A stretch of 64,000 nt of DNA from Oleiagrimonas soli (GTDB lineage: Bacteria; Pseudomonadota; Gammaproteobacteria; Xanthomonadales; Rhodanobacteraceae), in contig NZ_KN196470.1 in NCBI RefSeq assembly GCF_000761445.1, forward strand, positions 2,892,968 to 2,956,967, in the 5' to 3' direction. Each line of letters begins with the position of its first letter. Position 1 is the first letter of the stretch. This document shows, piece by piece, positions 30,343 through 39,891 of the stretch. The notes under the pieces are model-generated. The model had not been told where the DNA came from and did no database searches. It was given only the letters and a program-made list of their open reading frames with translations. The translations under genes were made by a program, and so were the position numbers.

Positions 30343-31071
30343 ATGAGCGAAACCACCCGCCCCAGCGGCCGTCAGCCCGACCAGCTTCGTTCCGTCGAGA
30401 TCCAGCGCCACTTCACCAAGCACGCCGAAGGTTCCGTGCTGGTCGCGTTCGGCGACACCCGCGTGCTGTGCACCGCCAGCATCGAGGACCGCGTGCCGGC
30501 CTGGCTGCGCGGCAAGGGCGAAGGCTGGGTCACCGCCGAATACGGCATGCTGCCGCGCTCGACCGGCAGCCGCATGGCGCGCGAAGCCGCGCGCGGCAAG
30601 CAGAGCGGACGCACCCAGGAAATCCAGCGCCTGATCGGCCGCAGCCTGCGCGCCTGCGTCAATCGCCAGGCGCTCGGCGAGCGCGTCATCACGCTCGACT
30701 GCGACGTGCTGCAGGCCGACGGCGGCACCCGCACGGCCGCCATCACCGGCGCCTACGTGGCTCTGGTCGATGCGGTCCAGGTGTTGATGAAGCGCGAGAA
30801 GCTCAAGCGCAACCCGATCGTCGGCGCGGTGGCCGCGGTCTCCGTCGGCATCTACCAGGGCACGCCGGTGCTCGATCTCGACTACGCCGAGGATTCCAGC
30901 TGCGACACCGACATGAACGTCGTCATGAACGACGGCGGCGGCTTCATCGAGGTGCAGGGCACCGCCGAGGGTCACGCCTTCCGCCGCGACGAGATGGACG
31001 CGCTGCTGGGCCTGGCCGAGAAGGGCGTCGGCGAACTGGTCGCCGCGCAGCGCGCCGCCCTGGGACAGTGA
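30343..31071 (+). CDS. rph: Ribonuclease PH
   Basis: This 242-residue phosphorolytic 3'-exoribonuclease trims tRNA 3' ends. Conserved blocks are '[11 protein letters not shown]', '[17 protein letters not shown]', '[15 protein letters not shown]' and '[19 protein letters not shown]' (phosphate and metal sites). The ATG at 30343 follows a GGGAA-type site and gives the normal length. rdgB starts 13 nt after its stop, so the two form an operon. A TATCAT at 30300-30305 may be the -10 box, without a clear -35. Confidence 0.96.
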   Translation: MSETTRPSGRQPDQLRSVEIQRHFTKHAEGSVLVAFGDTRVLCTASIEDRVPAWLRGKGEGWVTAEYGMLPRSTGSRMAREAARGKQSGRTQEIQRLIGRSLRACVNRQALGERVITLDCDVLQADGGTRTAAITGAYVALVDAVQVLMKREKLKRNPIVGAVAAVSVGIYQGTPVLDLDYAEDSSCDTDMNVVMNDGGGFIEVQGTAEGHAFRRDEMDALLGLAEKGVGELVAAQRAALGQ

Positions 31072-31084
31072 CGGAGTCGCGGGC

Positions 31085-31693
31085 ATGACGCAACGCATGG
31101 TCCTGGCCAGCGGCAACGCCGGCAAGCTGCGCGAACTGCGCCAGCTGCTGGCGGATGCGGACATCGAACTGGTCGCCCAGGGCGAGCTGGGCGTCAGCGA
31201 CGCCGAGGAGACCGCGACCACCTTCGTCGAGAACGCCCTGCTGAAGGCACGCCACGCCGCGCGCATCACCGGTCTGCCGGCGCTGGCGGACGACTCGGGC
31301 CTGTGCGTGGATGCGCTCGGCGGCGCGCCGGGCCTGTACTCGGCGCGCTTTGCCGGCACCCACGGCGACCATGCCGCCAACAACGCGAAGTTGCTGCGCG
31401 AACTCGACGGCACGCCCGAGCGCGCGCGCGGCGCCTTCTTCATCTGCGTACTGGCGCTGCTACGGCATGCCGACGACCCCGCGCCGCTGATTGCCGAAGG
31501 CCGCTGGCGCGGTCGCATCCTCGACGCGCCGCGCGGCGCGCACGGCTTCGGCTACGACCCGCTGTTCCTGCCCGACGGCCAGACGCTCGGTGCCGCCGAA
31601 CTCGACGACGCGCTGAAGAATCGCCTCAGCCACCGCGGTCAGGCGCTGGCGCGTCTGCGCGACGCGCTGGCGATGCCTCAGGCGGCGACGTAG
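31085..31693 (+). CDS. rdgB: dITP/XTP pyrophosphatase (RdgB/HAM1)
   Basis: This 202-residue enzyme hydrolyses non-canonical purine triphosphates so that they are not built into DNA. Signature segments are 'ASGNAGKLRELRQLL', 'ADDSGLCVDALGGAPGLYSARFAG' and 'GFGYDPLFLPDG'. It follows rph closely. Its last 16 bp overlap the 3' end of the convergent metallo-beta-lactamase-fold gene. Confidence 0.96.
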   Translation: MTQRMVLASGNAGKLRELRQLLADADIELVAQGELGVSDAEETATTFVENALLKARHAARITGLPALADDSGLCVDALGGAPGLYSARFAGTHGDHAANNAKLLRELDGTPERARGAFFICVLALLRHADDPAPLIAEGRWRGRILDAPRGAHGFGYDPLFLPDGQTLGAAELDDALKNRLSHRGQALARLRDALAMPQAAT

Positions 31694-32445
31694 TCCTCCT
31701 GCGTCAGGCGGTCGACGCCGCATTCGAGCTGCTCGACCCAATCGATGAAGCGCTTGACCATCGCCGCGCCCTCGAACGGCCGCCCGTGCTGCGGCACGAT
31801 CATGTCGATGTCCATGCTGCGCGCCATGCGCGCCCACAGGCGGCAGACCCGGTTGGACACCATGTAGCGCTGGTGGAAGCCGAGCATCGCCGGGATGTGC
31901 GCGTCGAAGTCCTCGACCGCAACGAACGGTCCGTCGACCATCGACGCGCCGAGATCGCCGCTGAACAGGATCTTCGACACCGGATCGTAGAACTGGAAGT
32001 TGCCCACGCTGTGCAGAAAGTGCGCCGGCACGGCCTGGATCACGGTGTCGCCCATCGGGATGTCCGCGCCACGGTCGGGAATCAGCAGAAAGCGGTCCGC
32101 GCCGGTGTTCTTCTGGTAGTGCGGCACGCTGTGCGGCACGAAGCGCCCCCACAGCCGCGAGCAGCACACGGTGGCCGGCGTGTACATCAGCCAGCGATCG
32201 ACCGCGCCGATGATGTCCGGGTCCTGATGCGAAGCCAGAATGTAGGTCAGGTCCTTGAGCTTGGCGTACGGCGAGATCGCCATCGACAGCGGCGTGTACA
32301 GCAGCGCGCCGCCCGGATCGATCAGCGCGGTGCGGTCGCCGTGACAGACCAGAAACTGGTTGGCCTGCACGCCGTCCTCGCCGCGCACCAGGTCGGGGAA
32401 GACGACGACGGTGTGCCCGTCCTTAGCGTAGAGTTCGATGGCCAT
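31678..32445 (-). CDS. Metallo-beta-lactamase-fold diiron protein (FprA/ODP-like domain)
   Basis: This 255-residue protein has a metallo-beta-lactamase fold in which the HxHxDH metal motif is replaced by H73-Q-D75-P-D77, with later 'HSVGNF' and 'LFSGDLG' ligands. This is similar to the oxygen-binding diiron domain of flavodiiron proteins (where it reads HxExD). The flavodoxin domain that would supply electrons is absent. It may be a redox or oxygen/NO sensor or reductase domain working with a separate partner; no function is established. The start at 32445 has a GCGGG site about 9 nt upstream; an ATG at 32454 is an alternative. It is convergent with, and overlaps, rdgB. Confidence 0.75.
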   Translation of the reverse strand: MAIELYAKDGHTVVVFPDLVRGEDGVQANQFLVCHGDRTALIDPGGALLYTPLSMAISPYAKLKDLTYILASHQDPDIIGAVDRWLMYTPATVCCSRLWGRFVPHSVPHYQKNTGADRFLLIPDRGADIPMGDTVIQAVPAHFLHSVGNFQFYDPVSKILFSGDLGASMVDGPFVAVEDFDAHIPAMLGFHQRYMVSNRVCRLWARMARSMDIDMIVPQHGRPFEGAAMVKRFIDWVEQLECGVDRLTQEDYVAA

Positions 32446-32502
32446 GGGTTGCATCCCGCAGAAAATAGCCGAGCCATTCTCCGGCGAACCCGCAGACGCC
32501 AC

Positions 32503-32518
32503 CTTGACTCTGGTCAAG
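32503..32518. promoter_or_regulatory. Perfect inverted repeat in the MBL-protein/hemW divergent region
   Basis: CTTGAC-TCTG-GTCAAG is a 6-bp inverted repeat with a 4-bp spacer in the 122-bp gap between two divergent genes. Its position fits an operator or a short hairpin. No regulator is suggested by the context. Confidence 0.35.
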
Positions 32519-32555
32519 CGCGCGCACGAATGCCGCTTCGGCGCAAACGAACGGC

Positions 32556-32561
32556 TATCCT
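32556..32561 (+). promoter_or_regulatory. Possible -10 element giving a leaderless hemW transcript
   Basis: TATCCT ends 7 nt before the hemW ATG, which would place the transcription start on or next to the A of the start codon. No consensus -35 is visible, and no Shine-Dalgarno sequence precedes the ATG. Confidence 0.35.
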
Positions 32562-32567
32562 AGACCG

Positions 32568-33728
32568 ATGATCGACGACCTCCCGCTGGCGCTGTACGTG
32601 CACATGCCCTGGTGCGTGAAGAAATGCCCGTACTGCGACTTCAACTCGCACGGCCTGCGCGACGCGCCGGCGCCCTACGCCGACTATGTGGACGCGCTGA
32701 TCGCCGATCTCGACGGCGACCTCGCCGATTTCGGCCGCGCGGCCGCCGAACGCACGATCGTCAGCGTGTTCTTCGGCGGCGGCACGCCGAGCCTGTTCCC
32801 GCCGGTACAGATCGCGCGTTTTCTGCAGGCGGCGCGCGAACGGCTGCGCTTTGCCGACGATGCCGAGATCACCCTGGAGACCAACCCCGGCACCGTCGAA
32901 CACGGCCGCTTCGAGGACTATCTCGCCGCCGGCGTGAACCGCCTGTCGTTCGGCGTGCAGAGCTTCGACGATGCGCGTCTGCGCCGCCTCGGCCGCATCC
33001 ATTCGGCCGGTGAAGCCGAGCATGCCGTCGCCCTGGCGCGCGCGGCCGGTTTCGACAACTTCAACATCGACCTGATGTACGCGCTGCCGGAACAGACACT
33101 CGACGGCGCGTTGCGGGACGTCGAGCGTGCGCTGGCGCTCGAACCGACCCATCTGTCGCACTACCAACTGACGCTGGAACCGAACACCGCCTTCGCCGCG
33201 CACCCACCGCCGTTGCCCGACGAGGATTCGGCCTGGGACATGCAGGAAGCCTGTCAGGCGCGCCTGGCCGAGGCTGGATTCGCGCAGTACGAAGTCTCGG
33301 CCTACGCCGCCGAAGGCCGCCGTTGCGAACACAACCTCAATTACTGGCGCTTCGGCGACTACCTCGGCATCGGCGCCGGCGCGCACGGCAAGTTCAGCGG
33401 CAACGGCACGGTGCGCCGACGCTGGAAGCAGCGACTGCCGAAAACCTATCTGGGCGCGCAGCACCAGGCCGAGCGCATCGGCGGCGACCGCCTCATTCCT
33501 GGGGACGAACTGGGCTTCGAGTACATGCTCAATGCGCTGCGCCTGATCGACGGCACGCCGCTCGACGCCTTCAGCGCCCGCACCGGCCTGCCGCTTGCGC
33601 GCATCCGCGGCACCCTGGACGAAGCCATCGAACGCGGCTGGCTGGACGACTCGCCGACGCGCCTGCGCACCACCGCACTCGGGCAGCGTTTCCTCAACGA
33701 CGTGGTCGCGCTGTTCATGGAATCCTAG
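32568..33728 (+). CDS. hemW: Radical SAM heme chaperone HemW
   Basis: This 386-residue protein has the radical-SAM cluster motif C-VKK-C-PY-C at about residues 16-23, 'FFGGGTPSLF' and the C-terminal HemN-type domain. It lacks the extra N-terminal region of true coproporphyrinogen dehydrogenase HemN, which is why the heme-chaperone name is preferred. HemW proteins bind heme and insert it into respiratory enzymes. No ribosome site is visible before the ATG. In many gammaproteobacteria hemW follows rdgB; here the MBL-fold gene is interposed on the other strand. Confidence 0.93.
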   Translation: MIDDLPLALYVHMPWCVKKCPYCDFNSHGLRDAPAPYADYVDALIADLDGDLADFGRAAAERTIVSVFFGGGTPSLFPPVQIARFLQAARERLRFADDAEITLETNPGTVEHGRFEDYLAAGVNRLSFGVQSFDDARLRRLGRIHSAGEAEHAVALARAAGFDNFNIDLMYALPEQTLDGALRDVERALALEPTHLSHYQLTLEPNTAFAAHPPPLPDEDSAWDMQEACQARLAEAGFAQYEVSAYAAEGRRCEHNLNYWRFGDYLGIGAGAHGKFSGNGTVRRRWKQRLPKTYLGAQHQAERIGGDRLIPGDELGFEYMLNALRLIDGTPLDAFSARTGLPLARIRGTLDEAIERGWLDDSPTRLRTTALGQRFLNDVVALFMES

Positions 33729-33754
33729 ACAGGTCGCGCAGCGCCCGAATGACG

Positions 33755-33760
33755 TACAAT
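33755..33760 (+). promoter_or_regulatory. -10-like element before the DUF1631 gene
   Basis: TACAAT stands 25 nt upstream of the start codon in the 57-bp gap after hemW. A GGAG ribosome site follows. The -35 region is not recognisable. Confidence 0.35.
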
Positions 33761-33785
33761 CGCCTGCATTGGAGGCTGGAGCGGC

Positions 33786-36023
33786 ATGGAACATCCGGGC
33801 GACCATCACGAAGATCCGGGCAACCGTACGACGCTGGCGCCCCGCGCCCGGCGGCTGCTCGAACGCGTGCGCGATCTGTGCGAAGCCGCGCTGCACCCGA
33901 TGCTCACGCAGATTCTGGATGAATTCGACGAGCAGATGTTCCGGCTCGCCGACCAGGCCAACAACAACACCGAGCAGGAAATCTGCCTCGCGGCCCAGCG
34001 CGAGGTCCGTCGCGGACGCGCCGATTTCGCGCCGCGCTTCCTGAGCCGCCTGACCTCCGGTTTCGAGCACTTCCACCTTGCCGACCGCAAGGCGTACAAC
34101 GATCCCCGCGCCGGCCTCGGGCTGTCGCTGGTCGACGTCGACGAACAGGAAGAGGCCTCGCTCCTCAACGGCACCGAAGCACGCGTGGAGATCCGCTCGG
34201 GCATTCCGTTGCTGGAACTGGGCTACCGTTTCGCCGCGCTGGTGAGCATGCCGGTGATCGAACCCGATGCGTTGCCGGTCGGCCCGCGCGCCATCTGCGC
34301 CGCCTGGCGACACGCCAACCGGGAACTGGACCTGCCGCCCGCACACCGCCAGCAGTTGCACCGGATCTTCAGCCAGCACCTGCTGCGCGAAGCGCCGCGG
34401 ATGTTCGAGGCGCTGAACACCCTGATGGCGGCGCAAGGTCTGCTGCCGGACTTGAGTACGCTGCTGGCGCGGCGCTCGCAAAGCACGCAGACCAAGGGGG
34501 ACAAGAAAGCGTCGCCGCAAAGCCACGGCGGAACCCCGGCGCAGAACGCATCCGCGCCATCGGCGGGCGCGCCGAACGCCGACTCCACCGAGAAAACCGA
34601 GACCACCATCGCCTTCACGGTGCTGCGCAACCTGCTCGCGCAGCGCCGCAGCGCACTGGGCCTGAATCAGGACATCGCCACGCCGGGACCGACCAGTACG
34701 TCGGACCAGCTGCAGGACGCCTTGGCCCAACTGCAGGCGCAGGCCGACACCACCGTGCTGGAAAACGGCACGCGTCACGTGCGCGGCATGAAGCACCTGC
34801 GCCAGGATCTGCAGGCGCAACTGCGCGCGCTCAGCCCGGATGGCCAGCCGCTGAGTTTCGACGCCGATCAGGCCGACACCATCGACCTGATGACCATGTT
34901 GTTCGACCACCTCGGCCGCGACATGCCCATCGACGGTCATGCCGCCACGCTGATGACGCGCATGCAGGTGCCGATGCTGCGCGTGGCGCTGTCCGATCCG
35001 AAATTCTTCTCCGAACAGAACCACCCCGCGCGCAAGCTGCTCGGCTCGGTGCTCGACGCCGCCACGCAGTGGCTCGACGGCGCCGGCGAATCGGCCGATC
35101 CCATGCTGGCGCGCAAGCTGCAGGACGTGGTCGAGCGCACCGCCTCGGAATTCAACGGCGACGTGCAGCTGCTCGACGACCTGCGTCAGGACCTCGACAG
35201 CCAGCTGTCCGTGCTGCGTCGCCGCGCGGAAATCAGCGAGCGCCGCCATCTGGAAGCCGCGCAGGGTCGCGAGCGACTGCTGCTGGCGCGCAACCGCGCC
35301 AGCGAGCTGGTCGCCGAACGTCTGCAGAGCAGCAACGCCAGCGGCCTCCTCCGCACCATGATGGAACAGGCCTGGACCGACGTCCTGGCGCTGTCCATGC
35401 TGCGCTGGGGCGAACGCAGCAAGGCCTTCCGCCAGCGCCTGGAAGTCACCGACCGCCTGTTGCGCCAACGCACCGAGCACGACGACGCCGAGCTGCGCGA
35501 GGAAATCGCCGAGGGTCTCGGCCAGGTCGGTATCCATGGCGAGGAAGCCGAACAGATCGCGCGCCACGTCGTCACCAAGCAGGCCGCCGACGCACCCGCA
35601 CCGGAATTGACCCGCACCGAACTGGCGATGCGTCTGAAGCAGCATCAGCGCCTGGGCAGCGGAGAAAGCGAGGAGCGCACCGACGCGCCGGCGCAGGACG
35701 TGCAGGACCCCGCCGTGCAGGAAGCCGCGGCCAGCCTGCGTCAGCTGCGCTACGGATCCTGGCTGGAATTCGTGCGCGACGACCAGAGCGTGGTGCGCCG
35801 CAAACTGGCCTGGTTCTCGCCCGTGACCGGACATTGCCTGGTAGTCAATCAGCGTGGCGTGCGCGAGGACGTCGGCAACCTCGACGAACTGGCGAGCCTG
35901 ATGGCCGCCGGCCGCGTGCGCATCCCGGCCGAGCGCAGCGAATCGCTGATCGACCGCGCCTGGAGCGCCATCCTCAAGGGATTGCAGCAGTTCGCGCGCA
36001 ACACCGCGGAGCAGAGCGCATGA
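33786..36023 (+). CDS. DUF1631 family protein
   Basis: This 745-residue, mostly helical cytoplasmic protein matches the DUF1631 family in length and layout: an N-terminal helical region beginning 'RARRLLERVRDLCEAALHPML', a variable Gly/Ser/Thr-rich linker (about 235-285), a long helical middle, and a C-terminal beta-rich domain with 'GSWLEFV..' and 'RRKLAWFSPVTGHCLVVNQRG'. The function of the family is not known to me. Its stop overlaps the ATG of a PilZ-domain gene (ATGA), so the two are made together and may form a cyclic-di-GMP-responsive pair. No catalytic motif is visible. Confidence 0.82.
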   Translation: MEHPGDHHEDPGNRTTLAPRARRLLERVRDLCEAALHPMLTQILDEFDEQMFRLADQANNNTEQEICLAAQREVRRGRADFAPRFLSRLTSGFEHFHLADRKAYNDPRAGLGLSLVDVDEQEEASLLNGTEARVEIRSGIPLLELGYRFAALVSMPVIEPDALPVGPRAICAAWRHANRELDLPPAHRQQLHRIFSQHLLREAPRMFEALNTLMAAQGLLPDLSTLLARRSQSTQTKGDKKASPQSHGGTPAQNASAPSAGAPNADSTEKTETTIAFTVLRNLLAQRRSALGLNQDIATPGPTSTSDQLQDALAQLQAQADTTVLENGTRHVRGMKHLRQDLQAQLRALSPDGQPLSFDADQADTIDLMTMLFDHLGRDMPIDGHAATLMTRMQVPMLRVALSDPKFFSEQNHPARKLLGSVLDAATQWLDGAGESADPMLARKLQDVVERTASEFNGDVQLLDDLRQDLDSQLSVLRRRAEISERRHLEAAQGRERLLLARNRASELVAERLQSSNASGLLRTMMEQAWTDVLALSMLRWGERSKAFRQRLEVTDRLLRQRTEHDDAELREEIAEGLGQVGIHGEEAEQIARHVVTKQAADAPAPELTRTELAMRLKQHQRLGSGESEERTDAPAQDVQDPAVQEAAASLRQLRYGSWLEFVRDDQSVVRRKLAWFSPVTGHCLVVNQRGVREDVGNLDELASLMAAGRVRIPAERSESLIDRAWSAILKGLQQFARNTAEQSA

Positions 36024-36373
36024 ACGGATCCGAACAACGTCGCGCCCCGCGCCGCCATGTCGGCGCCGCCATCGCGGTCGAGAACGCGATCAGCGAGCGA
36101 CTGCTGGGCCACATCGGCAACATCTCCAGCAGCGGCCTGATGCTCATCAGCAACGCGCCGCTGCGCGCCGACGCCATCTATCAGCTGCGTCTCACCCTGC
36201 CCTCGCGCGGCCAGGGCGAACACACGCTGGAATTCGGCGTGCACGAGCAGTGGAGCGAAGCGGCAAACGTGCCCGGCCAGTACTGGACCGGCTTCCGCAT
36301 CATCGCCATCAGCGAGTCCGACGCGCTGAAGCTGCGCAACTGGATCGAAGCCCCCGGCGGCGAGTTCGTCTGA
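36020..36373 (+). CDS. PilZ-domain protein
   Basis: This 117-residue single PilZ domain has the two c-di-GMP contact motifs in recognisable form: the RxxxR segment as RRAPRR (7-12) and the (D/N)xSxxG segment as NISSSG (34-39). Asn replaces the usual Asp, a substitution seen in other binding-competent PilZ proteins. It probably senses c-di-GMP. It is translationally coupled to the DUF1631 gene (4-bp overlap), which makes that protein its likely partner. No pilus gene is adjacent. Confidence 0.85.
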   Translation: MNGSEQRRAPRRHVGAAIAVENAISERLLGHIGNISSSGLMLISNAPLRADAIYQLRLTLPSRGQGEHTLEFGVHEQWSEAANVPGQYWTGFRIIAISESDALKLRNWIEAPGGEFV

Positions 36374-36443
36374 CGCTGCGGCATTTGGCTTTGTCCCGCC
36401 TTCCGAGGCACCATGGGCGTCTGATTCGGACCGAAAAACGCCC

Positions 36444-37769
<1,326 letters not shown>

Positions 37770-37791
37770 TTCCGCCCCAATCTCGGAATTC

Positions 37792-37820
37792 CCGCCCGGC
37801 GCCACCACCGCGCCGGGCGG
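37792..37820. terminator. Convergent hairpin between pepQ and pepP
   Basis: An 11-bp GC stem (CCGCCCGGCGC/GCGCCGGGCGG) with a 7-nt CACCACC-type loop lies between the two convergent stops. There is no T-tract, so it is a hairpin-only terminator in either direction. Confidence 0.6.
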
Positions 37821-37834
37821 CGACGCAAGCGGCC

Positions 37835-39187
37835 TCAGCGCGCGGACATCCACGCCTCGATCGCTTCGACCTGCTTGGGCACGCCCTCGGTCAGCACCTG
37901 CGGACCGTCGCGTCCGACCAGCACATCGTCTTCGATGCGGATGCCGGTGCCGGCCCAGCGCGCGGCCGGACCGTCGGCGTCGGGCGGGATGTACACGCCC
38001 GGCTCCACCGTCACCACCATGCCCGGTTCCAGCACGCGCGGTTCGCCGTCGATGCGGTAGTCGCCGACGTCGTGCACGTCGAGACCGAGCCAGTGCCCGG
38101 TCTTGTGCGGAAAATAGCGCCGGTAGCTGCCGTCCTCGAGGATCTTCGCGACACTGCCGCGCAGCAGTTTCAACGCGCGCAGCCCCTCGGCGATGACTTC
38201 CACCGCGGCGTCGTGCGCGGCGCTGAACGGCCGGCCCGGCCGCACCTGCTCGATCGCGGCCTCCTGCGCGGCCAGCACCACCTCGTACAGCGCTCGCTGG
38301 TCGCGCGTGAAGCGACCGTTGACCGGGAACGTGCGGGTGATGTCGGCGGCGTAGCAATCGACCTCGGCGCCGGCATCGATCAGCAGCAGATCGCCGTCGC
38401 GCAGCAAAGCGCGGTTGGCGTTGTAGTGCATGATGCAGGCGTTGACGCCGCCGGCCACGCTGGGCATGTACGCCGACACCGCGCCCTGCGCACGCATCGT
38501 GCGCAGCAACTCGGCCTCGACCTCGTATTCGGCCACGCCCGGACGCACGCAGCGCATCGCGGCCCGGTGCGCCGCGACCGACACCTTGGCCGCGCGCCGC
38601 ATCAGCTTGATCTCCGCCGCCGACTTGTACAGCCGCATGTCGTGCAGCAGATAGCCCAACGCCAGGAACTCCTTGGGCACCACGCCGCCGCCACGCAGCG
38701 CGCGCAGGCGTCGCATCCAGGCCAGCAGGCGGGCATCGAATTCGGGTTCCTGGCCGAAATGGCAGTACACGCGGGCGCGCCCTTCCAGCATGCCGGGCAG
38801 GATGTCGTCGATGTCGTCGATGGGAAACGCGTCGTCCACGCCACAGACCTCGACCGCGCCTTCGGTGCCCAGGCGCGGCCCGTCCATGCGTTCGCGCTCG
38901 GCATCGCGTTCGCGGCAGAACAGAATCGACTCGGCCGCGTCGCGCCCCGGCAGCAGCGCCAGCACGGCATGCGGCTCGGGGAAGCCGGTCAGGTAATGGA
39001 AATCGGAATCCTGCCGGTACGGCCAGGCGGCATCCGCGCTGCGCATGCGTTCGGGCGCGGCGGCGATCAGCAGGGCGGCATCCTCGCCCGCCAGATGCAT
39101 CAGTTGGCGACGCCGACGGGCGAACTCCTTGGCGGTCATCGTCGGGGCAACGGCCTTGGGCGATGGGCGCTGGGTGCGTGCGTCCAT
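37835..39187 (-). CDS. pepP: Xaa-Pro aminopeptidase PepP
   Basis: This 450-residue aminopeptidase P removes N-terminal residues before proline. An N-terminal AMP_N domain ('FARRRRQLMHLAGEDAALLIAAAPE', 'YLTGFPEPHAV') is followed by the pita-bread domain with metal ligands in 'LIDAGAEVDCYAADITRTF', 'FPHKTGHWLGLDVHDVG', 'TVEPGVYI' and 'GTGIRIEDDV'. The ATG at 39187 lies one base after the ygfB stop, matching the conserved ygfB-pepP operon. The ubiH gene that often follows is absent; pepQ on the other strand takes its place. Confidence 0.94.
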   Translation of the reverse strand: MDARTQRPSPKAVAPTMTAKEFARRRRQLMHLAGEDAALLIAAAPERMRSADAAWPYRQDSDFHYLTGFPEPHAVLALLPGRDAAESILFCRERDAERERMDGPRLGTEGAVEVCGVDDAFPIDDIDDILPGMLEGRARVYCHFGQEPEFDARLLAWMRRLRALRGGGVVPKEFLALGYLLHDMRLYKSAAEIKLMRRAAKVSVAAHRAAMRCVRPGVAEYEVEAELLRTMRAQGAVSAYMPSVAGGVNACIMHYNANRALLRDGDLLLIDAGAEVDCYAADITRTFPVNGRFTRDQRALYEVVLAAQEAAIEQVRPGRPFSAAHDAAVEVIAEGLRALKLLRGSVAKILEDGSYRRYFPHKTGHWLGLDVHDVGDYRIDGEPRVLEPGMVVTVEPGVYIPPDADGPAARWAGTGIRIEDDVLVGRDGPQVLTEGVPKQVEAIEAWMSAR

Positions 39188-39188
39188 C

Positions 39189-39752
39189 TCAGTGCACGCT
39201 TCCACCCGCCTGCGGTGCGCCGGATGCGCGCGTGCCGGCCACCTCGGCATGCAGCACCAGCGCACCGACACGCACGAACTCGCTGATTTCCATCAGCGAA
39301 CGCTCGTCGTCCTCGTCGCCCTCGAAACTCAGTTCGGAACCGGCGATGGTGCCGAGATCGCGCAGGATCTCGCTGCCGTCGGCCGACAGCTCCTGCGTCC
39401 GCTGAGCGCCGGCCAGGCCGAACCCGCCGAGGAAACCGCGACACCATTCCACCAGCGCCTCGGCGCGTTCGGCCAGCGGGCGCTCGCTGTCCGGAAGCAG
39501 CGGCTCGAAGCCCATCTGCGCGTCGTCCAGTGCGGCGCGGCAGTCGCGGTAAAGCGCTTGCACCCGGTCATCGAACGGCGCCCGCGCCGTGGCGTCCTCG
39601 ACGTCCAGCTCCAGCGCCTGCAGCACGCCGCCGGGAGCGGCCCGGCCGCCGCCGCAGAGGTACCCGGTCAGGGAGCCGTGCAGCTCGCTCGCGTCCACGC
39701 CGACATGGGCGCGGGCGAGATCGGATTCGAGTTCGGCGTAAGTCACGTTCAT
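39189..39752 (-). CDS. ygfB: UPF0149 family protein YgfB
   Basis: This 187-residue helical, acidic protein starts MNVTYAELESDLARAHVGVD and has the 'HGSLTGYLCGG' motif of the UPF0149/YgfB family and a late 'MEISEFVRVGALVLHAE' helix. In Pseudomonas aeruginosa YgfB is reported to influence beta-lactam resistance through regulator interaction; that role is not inferable here. It heads ygfB-pepP. The start at 39752 is typical for the family, and longer frames upstream are not supported. Confidence 0.9.
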   Translation of the reverse strand: MNVTYAELESDLARAHVGVDASELHGSLTGYLCGGGRAAPGGVLQALELDVEDATARAPFDDRVQALYRDCRAALDDAQMGFEPLLPDSERPLAERAEALVEWCRGFLGGFGLAGAQRTQELSADGSEILRDLGTIAGSELSFEGDEDDERSLMEISEFVRVGALVLHAEVAGTRASGAPQAGGSVH

Positions 39753-39891
39753 GCCAGCAAAGACGGTTGCGAAGATGTGTACCAATTCATTCTGGCACCC
39801 ATAACGGCGATTGCCTACACTGCAACAGGGGGGCTTCATCCGCGGGGACCCATGCGAACGCGTCCCGCTGAAATCCATCTGCACAGGTGAC

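Noticed and set aside
32514-35834. Open frame of 1106 codons on the minus strand
   Set aside because: It lies opposite hemW and the DUF1631 gene, has no domain pattern and arises from GC-rich third positions of the true genes.
39792-39821. CTGGCA/TACACT promoter, or a sigma-54 site (TGGCAC...TTGC), before the large receptor gene
   Set aside because: The TGGCAC-TTGC spacing is 12 instead of about 5, so sigma-54 is excluded; the sigma-70 reading is possible but too weak to list as a feature.
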